A DNA stretch of 9,644 bases from an uncultured Collinsella sp. (lineage in GTDB: Bacteria > Actinomycetota > Coriobacteriia > Coriobacteriales > Coriobacteriaceae): assembly GCA_958346935.1 (NCBI GenBank), contig CATVTM010000072.1:1-9644 (forward strand). Direction: 5' to 3'. The stretch's first letter is position 1. Each line of letters opens with the position of its first letter. The position numbers and the translations under genes were made by a program. Below the pieces are notes generated by a model, which made no database searches, had not been told where the DNA came from, and worked only from the letters and a program-made list of their open reading frames with translations. Positions 5,300 to 9,644 of this stretch are shown one piece after another.

Positions 5300-7981
5300 A
5301 TGCGTGGGGGCTTGAAGGTTGCTCTGGGCCGCGAGGGTATCTCCGTTCCCCGTGGAGTCTTGCGGAGAAAATTCGATTGTCCCGTTCCCCCTGCGGGTTA
5401 TGAACTGACGGGGCGCCTGCGGCGCGCACTCGTACTCGCCGGCGAGTGGCGTGTCTGTCTGGTGGACGCAGCGTCCGGCTACGGCAAAACCGCGTTTCTC
5501 TCCAAGATGCACGGACTGATTGGGCGGGTGGAAGGCTACGCGTGCCTGTGGATGACCCTTGACGAGCGAGATTGCGACCCTGCTCGCCTCACCGAAGAGC
5601 TCGCCTACTGCCTCAGCGCTATTGACCGCCGCTTTGCGGAGCTCGCCGAGCCCATTGTGGACGGCTCCTACGAGGATGCCCTCGTCGACATGCTCAACTT
5701 GCTTGAGGAGCTGCTGCGCGACGGCTCACAGCTCTACCTCTTCCTCGACAGTTACGGAGCGGCGAGCTGCCCTGCAGTCGACGACATGATCCTCTTCATC
5801 AACCGCAATACGCCAGACGGTTTCCATATGGTGCTCGCGGCGCGAAGCTTCCGCCGGCAGATCGACGACCTGCTGCTCGACGGCGACGTCATGGAAGTGT
5901 GCACTGACGATCTAATCATGGATAAGGACGCTGTGGAGCGCTATGCTCGCGGGCTTGTCGACGGGCTGTCCCACGAGGGATTCGAGGAGCTCTACCAGGA
6001 CTTTGGCGCGTGGCCTTTGGGCTACCAGTTCCGCTTGCTTGCGGAGCGTCGCGCAGAGGATCCCGCTCAGATGAGCGAGGCGCTGGCGAGCTACTGCGAG
6101 CGCTTCTTCTCGTCCTACGTCATGGACGCGCTCGACAGTCGCACCCAGGAGTTCCTCATCGAGGTGTCTTTGCTCGACATTCTCGATCCCAGCGTCTGTG
6201 CGGCGGTGACGGGTGCAGAGGACAGCGAAGTCATCCTCGCGCGCCTCACCCGTGACAACCTCTTCTGTAAGCGTGACGCCATGCAGGGCGCCTACCTCAT
6301 TGCGCCCGCGTTCAGGCGCTTCCTTCGCGAGCGCCTGCTGTCGCTCAACGCCAGTCAGTTTGCCAGTCTCGCCCTCAAGGCAAGCGTCGCCTACCGCGAG
6401 TTGGGCTGCGAGTGTCTGCATGCCAAGTACCTCGTGATGACCTGCGATCCGCTCTACCTGCTGGGCTCGGTCGAGAGCTCGACGGACATCAGCGTCGAGC
6501 TGGGCGGCCAGGAGCCGCCCGCGTTCTTCCTCGGCAAACCCGCGTGCGCGTACATGGCGGATCCCCTTTTGATTTGGTGCGTCATCTGGGCGAAGGTGAG
6601 CGCCGGTTTAGTCGACGACATGGATACGTGGCTCGACAAGCTCGCGGCAGTCACTTCAGACGAGGCCAACGCCCGCGCGATCGAGTATGCGCGCGCCATA
6701 TGCCTTGCGCTTGAGGGCGACAGTGCGGGCTCGCTGGCGATGATCCACGGCATCAGCGACAGGGAGGGCGGCGAGCTGCCCCGCGCGTTCCAGTGTCTCT
6801 TGGTGCACATGAAGGGCGAGGACTCCGAGCGCATGGGCGATTTGAGGGGTTCGCGCGATCTCTACCTGCGCGGTTTGAGCCTTGCGGAGCGCTCCACCAC
6901 CTCCTTCTACAAGGTGTTCGATCTTTATCTGCTCGCCCATCAGCACTTCTTGCTCGGCGAGTTCGACGACGCGCTCCGGTACGCTCAGCAGGGGCTGGCT
7001 ACGGTGAGGGATAGCTCCGCCATTTGCGGTGAGTTCAACGCCATCATCGCTTCTGTCCTCATCGAGCGCGGCGAGCTCGATGAGGGAGAGATGCGCCTTT
7101 CCCGCGCGCTTGCCCGCGTGAGCTTGCAGACCAACATCGACATGTACGTCGACACGCACCTTGCGCTGGCGCGCCTGCGCATGGCCAAGGGCGAGCTTGC
7201 GGAGTCGCTCGAGATTATCGTCGAGTTGCTCGACGATGTGGAGGGGCGCCTCATCCCGCGCAACCTCGATGTCTCTGCGCGCGCCTTTGGGATGAGGGCG
7301 GCGCTCGCGCTTGGCGATTTGAGCAAGGCGTATGCGTGGAAGGAGTCGCTCGAGGCTTACGCTGCGAGCTCCGACATACTCAGAGCCGTCCCATGCCTGC
7401 TGTCGCTGCTCTCGCTGGCGGATTTCGAGGGTGATTTTGAGGAAGCCGGCAGCCTGGTCGAGGTTTGCGAGGAACGCGTTGCCAAGATGGGCGGCGGGTA
7501 CATGGCTGCGACCTTCGCCATGCTCAAGGCTCATCTGTATGCGGATATGGGCAACGAGACCGAGGCCAACATCGCCATGACGAAGTCGCTCGAGCTGAGC
7601 ATGCGCGGTGGTTACCTGATGATGTACTGCACGGGCGGGTCGACCATCTACGGCTTGCTTTTGGGAGTGGCGGCACGCCAGAGGGGCTCGGCCATGCTTA
7701 AAGCGCATGCCAAGCGCGTGCTCTCGGTGATGGAGCCGCCTGCAGGCGAGGAAACTTCTAGCGCGCCGACCGACGAGGTCGCGGGCTTTTGGGCGCTCAC
7801 AGAGAGGGAGCGCGAGGTCATGGGGCTGCTCAACCAGGGCTTGTCGCGCAGCGAGATCGCTCGGGCGCAGTCCGTCTCGCAGAACACGGTCAAGACCCAC
7901 CTCAAAAACATTTACGCCAAGCTCGGCGTCCACAGCCGCAGTGAGGTGCTTCGCATCGCCCAGGAGAACGCTGGCAAGTAG
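5300..7981 (+). CDS. MalT/LAL-type LuxR-family transcriptional regulator with STAND ATPase domain
   Basis: An 893-residue cytoplasmic regulator of the large ATP-binding LuxR class. Walker A is AASGYGKT (57-64) and Walker B is LYLFLDS with Asp150, so ATP-dependent activation by an inducer is expected. The middle, about 330-820, is helix-rich with TPR-like content (for example AYAWKESLEAYAASS), the usual sensor/oligomerisation region of MalT relatives. The C-terminus is a LuxR helix-turn-helix starting at LTEREREV (833) and including SRSEIA, SVSQNTVKTHL and NIYAKLGVHSR. Length matches MalT (about 900 residues). ATG5300 is preferred because GGAGGGAGGG (5286-5295) precedes it; an in-frame ATG at 5258 lies in an inverted repeat with a poorer ribosome site and would add 14 residues. 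Placed between the two MFS genes, it is the likely controller of the cluster. The inducer is unknown. Confidence 0.92.
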   Translation: MRGGLKVALGREGISVPRGVLRRKFDCPVPPAGYELTGRLRRALVLAGEWRVCLVDAASGYGKTAFLSKMHGLIGRVEGYACLWMTLDERDCDPARLTEELAYCLSAIDRRFAELAEPIVDGSYEDALVDMLNLLEELLRDGSQLYLFLDSYGAASCPAVDDMILFINRNTPDGFHMVLAARSFRRQIDDLLLDGDVMEVCTDDLIMDKDAVERYARGLVDGLSHEGFEELYQDFGAWPLGYQFRLLAERRAEDPAQMSEALASYCERFFSSYVMDALDSRTQEFLIEVSLLDILDPSVCAAVTGAEDSEVILARLTRDNLFCKRDAMQGAYLIAPAFRRFLRERLLSLNASQFASLALKASVAYRELGCECLHAKYLVMTCDPLYLLGSVESSTDISVELGGQEPPAFFLGKPACAYMADPLLIWCVIWAKVSAGLVDDMDTWLDKLAAVTSDEANARAIEYARAICLALEGDSAGSLAMIHGISDREGGELPRAFQCLLVHMKGEDSERMGDLRGSRDLYLRGLSLAERSTTSFYKVFDLYLLAHQHFLLGEFDDALRYAQQGLATVRDSSAICGEFNAIIASVLIERGELDEGEMRLSRALARVSLQTNIDMYVDTHLALARLRMAKGELAESLEIIVELLDDVEGRLIPRNLDVSARAFGMRAALALGDLSKAYAWKESLEAYAASSDILRAVPCLLSLLSLADFEGDFEEAGSLVEVCEERVAKMGGGYMAATFAMLKAHLYADMGNETEANIAMTKSLELSMRGGYLMMYCTGGSTIYGLLLGVAARQRGSAMLKAHAKRVLSVMEPPAGEETSSAPTDEVAGFWALTEREREVMGLLNQGLSRSEIARAQSVSQNTVKTHLKNIYAKLGVHSRSEVLRIAQENAGK

Positions 7982-8007
7982 GGTGACAGGGGTTAATTCA
8001 CCCTACT
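7977..8007. promoter_or_regulatory. Perfect 10-bp inverted repeat over the regulator stop codon
   Basis: AGTAGGGTGA (7977-7986) pairs with TCACCCTACT (7998-8007), loop 11 nt; the TAG stop (7979-7981) is in the left arm. It shares AGGGTGA/TCACCCT with the repeat before the regulator gene. It may be a stem-loop that ends or stabilises the regulator transcript (no T-run follows), or a binding site acting on the next MFS gene. A second TCACCC at 8007-8012 and a 6-bp repeat ACCCGC (8009-8014)/GCGGGT (8028-8033) lie right after it. Confidence 0.45.
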
Positions 8008-8240
8008 CACCCGCTTAATCATCACCTGCGGGTCTAACAGGGCACTCGGCAATTCCATAACATCTTTTCCACGAGGGGCTGGGTCTGCGCCTGGTCCTGC
8101 GCCGAGAACCTACGCGCATTCGCTCTGGGCGCTTGCCCAACGACGAGGAGCGGATGAGGGGAAGGGCGGTTCTCGATGCAGGGTCTTAGCAAGGATTCTG
8201 ACTTGGCGCTTTGCTTGATAATTCGTCAGAGAGGATTGAA
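8008..8240 (+). other. Non-coding leader with hairpins upstream of the second MFS gene
   Basis: No gene is supported here. CGAGAACC (8103-8110) pairs with GGTTCTCG (8168-8175), enclosing a small hairpin TGGGC (8126-8130) / GCCCA (8135-8139) with a four-base loop. This gives a long-range helix with an internal stem, a layout that could be a folded leader RNA. A transcript containing it would have to start upstream of 8103, where no clear promoter is visible. Confidence 0.35.
8217..8222 (+). promoter_or_regulatory. Candidate -10 hexamer close to the second MFS start
   Basis: GATAAT is a five-of-six -10 match in a locally AT-rich patch. The -35 is poor (TTCTGA at 8196-8201, spacer 15). Transcription would start near 8229, so the ribosome site at 8228-8235 would be almost at the RNA 5' end. 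That makes the assignment doubtful unless an activator supplies the -35 function. Confidence 0.28.
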
Positions 8241-9452
8241 ATGGCTGAGGAGAGTGCAGTAAAAAAGGGGAATATGGGCCGTGCGTGGCCCGTTGTGCTC
8301 GTTGTGTTCTTGGCGGGGTTCTGCATGCCTGCCAACATGGGCGAGACCATGTGGGTCGCCCCGTTGGTTATGCAGGGTCTGGGTTTTGGCCCTGGCATCT
8401 TGGGTTGGGTTAACGGCGTTTTCTACATCCTGGGTGCTGTGATCGCCTTTCCGGCGGCTTCTTTTATCCGCCGTCTTGGCATCCGCTGGTCCGTCGTCAT
8501 TGCGCTGGCCTGCGGTATCGTAGGCAACTTGATGGGTGCGATGGCCAGCAGCGTTGCCGTTCTCATGGTCTCCCGTATCATCCAGGGTGCAGGCTTTGGC
8601 CTGATGGGCGTTATCGGCGTCGCCGCCATCACGCCGTGGTTCCCGGCTGAGCGCCGCGGTCTCCCGCTGGGCGTTTGGGCTATGTGGGTTGCCGCTGCCA
8701 ACGCGATCACCCCGATGTTCGACACCGCAATCGCGGAGCAGACCGGCAGCTACGTCAACGTCTGGTGGTTCTTCCTGATATTCGACATCGTCGTCTTGGT
8801 GTTGTTCCTGCTCGTCTACTGCGAGCCGTCTGACCCGTTTATCGACGAGGCAGAGAAAAACGGTGAGGTCGAGTTCTCCTACAAGGAGCTGTTTGGCAAC
8901 AAGGTTGTCTGGATCCTGGGCGCGCTGTTCTTCCTCGAGGAGGGCGCGTTCATCGCCAGCCAAGGCTTCCTGTCCACCTACATCACCGCGAACCTCGACG
9001 CCCCGCTGATGCTGGGCACAGGTCTGGTCTCTGCGGGCGCGATTTGGGGCGCGTGCTTTGCCCCAATTGCCGGCAAGATTTCTGATGCCATCAAGTCCCG
9101 ACGCAAGATCTTGATTTTCTGCATGATCTGCGCGGTCCTGTTTGGCTTGGGCGTCTTCACTGTCACCGATCTCAAGCTCTACATCGTGATTATCGTCCTC
9201 AACGGCTTTGTCGGCGGCGGTATCTCCTCGATGCTGTGGGCTTCCTGCACCGAGACCGTGCCGAGCCATCTGGTCTCCGGTGCGACCGCGACGCTGGCCT
9301 GCATGCAGAGCGTGGGCATGTTTCTGGGCTCTATGTTCGTCGGCAACGTCATCGCTGCCATCGGTTACGCGATGACTTCCGTATGTATCGCCGCAATCTT
9401 CTTCGTTGGCCTGCTGATCGCCGTCTTCGGTCTGAAGGGCAAACTGCGCTAA
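8241..9452 (+). CDS. MFS transporter, 12 TM, distinct from the first one
   Basis: A 403-residue inner-membrane carrier. Hydrophobic stretches fall about 15-32, 52-74, 83-101, 104-126, 141-160 and 173-194, then 222-244, 256-278, 288-306, 311-333, 345-368 and 377-397, with a charged central loop (195-219) rich in Asp, Glu and Lys. Motif B is visible as SRIIQGAGFG (111-120). The loop 2-3 motif is degenerate (FIRRLGIR, 75-82), while the second-half copy is AGKISDAIKSRRK (277-289). ATG8241 is chosen because GAGAGGA (8229-8235) precedes it; an upstream TTG8211 would add ten residues overlapping the likely -10. Apart from the shared fold it has little resemblance to the first MFS protein, so it is not a recent duplicate. 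It may import the substrate while the other exports the product, or handle a related compound; direction is not readable. Confidence 0.9.
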   Translation: MAEESAVKKGNMGRAWPVVLVVFLAGFCMPANMGETMWVAPLVMQGLGFGPGILGWVNGVFYILGAVIAFPAASFIRRLGIRWSVVIALACGIVGNLMGAMASSVAVLMVSRIIQGAGFGLMGVIGVAAITPWFPAERRGLPLGVWAMWVAAANAITPMFDTAIAEQTGSYVNVWWFFLIFDIVVLVLFLLVYCEPSDPFIDEAEKNGEVEFSYKELFGNKVVWILGALFFLEEGAFIASQGFLSTYITANLDAPLMLGTGLVSAGAIWGACFAPIAGKISDAIKSRRKILIFCMICAVLFGLGVFTVTDLKLYIVIIVLNGFVGGGISSMLWASCTETVPSHLVSGATATLACMQSVGMFLGSMFVGNVIAAIGYAMTSVCIAAIFFVGLLIAVFGLKGKLR

Positions 9453-9505
9453 CGCGCTTGGTCGCCGCCTTGATAGCGATCTGCGAGCCGCAAGCTTCTG
9501 CAATC

Positions 9506-9537
9506 AACCGGGCACTCCCGTGTGGGGTGCCCGGTTT
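9506..9537 (+). terminator. Intrinsic terminator after the second MFS gene
   Basis: AACCGGGCACTCC (9506-9518) pairs with GGGGTGCCCGGTT (9524-9536): 13 bp with one T-G wobble, loop CGTGT, then TTT including the last stem bases. The T-run is short but the stem is very strong, and it lies 53 bp after the stop codon. Confidence 0.7.
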
Positions 9538-9644
9538 CGCGCCTGCCCTGCAGTTGTCGCAGGGGGGGAATGCGAAAGTAAAGCCGTCGCTGCGAACCGC
9601 TGTTGGTTTTCGCGTTAGCATCGTTGGGCTGCAAACCTGGTTAT
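9538..9644. other. Gene-free right end of the window
   Basis: No supported gene. A second small hairpin, CCCTGC (9546-9551) with GCAGGG (9559-9564), is followed by more G, giving a run of seven G at 9562-9568. The rest shows nothing clear; it may be the upstream region of a gene beyond the window. Confidence 0.4.

Noticed and set aside
8226..9503. Long minus-strand open frame (425 codons) opposite the second MFS gene
   Set aside because: Its product is rich in Asp, Gln and Arg without any fold signature, whereas the + strand encodes a clear 12-TM carrier.
1..9644. Insertion sequence, transposase, integrase, CRISPR array or phage gene
   Set aside because: None was seen: no transposase-like product, no terminal repeats with target duplication, no regularly spaced repeats.

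Overview
The window is GC-rich (about 60% by eye) and densely coding, with every supported gene on the + strand. Codon choice, the type of molybdopterin enzyme, the two-cluster iron-sulfur partner, the MFS transporters and the LuxR-type regulator all suggest a Coriobacteriia/Eggerthellaceae-like anaerobe (Gordonibacter, Eggerthella, Slackia or a relative). This placement is inferred from gene content; no rRNA or other taxonomic marker is present.

Region 1 (80-3661) is a compact redox operon. It starts with a 787-residue molybdopterin oxidoreductase of the DMSO reductase superfamily that has no Tat signal. A 168-residue ferredoxin-like protein with two [4Fe-4S] motifs follows directly (stop and start codons abut). 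After a strong intergenic hairpin come a SlyD-like FKBP prolyl isomerase and a 60-residue protein with eight cysteines that starts at GTG and is easily missed. The last two look like folding or metal-handling accessories.

Region 2 (3662-5191) is a 342-bp non-coding stretch with several inverted repeats, including two interleaved ones that could form a pseudoknot, followed by a 12-TM MFS transporter.

Region 3 (5192-8007) carries an 893-residue MalT/LAL-type regulator: an N-terminal STAND ATPase, a helical-repeat middle and a C-terminal LuxR helix-turn-helix. Inverted repeats sharing the half-site AGGGTGA/TCACCCT lie on both sides of it. The upstream one sits just after a candidate extended -10 promoter.

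Region 4 (8008-9644) is a leader with hairpins, a second and clearly different MFS transporter, and a good stem-loop terminator. The last 100 bp or so hold no gene.

Taken together, the locus reads as a substrate-specific module. A cytoplasmic Mo enzyme with its electron carrier would act on a small organic molecule, one or two MFS proteins would move substrate and product, and the large regulator would sense the substrate or a related signal. Gut Coriobacteriia carry similar sets for catechol dehydroxylation and other anaerobic reductions. That comparison is the leading hypothesis; the substrate cannot be read from the sequence.
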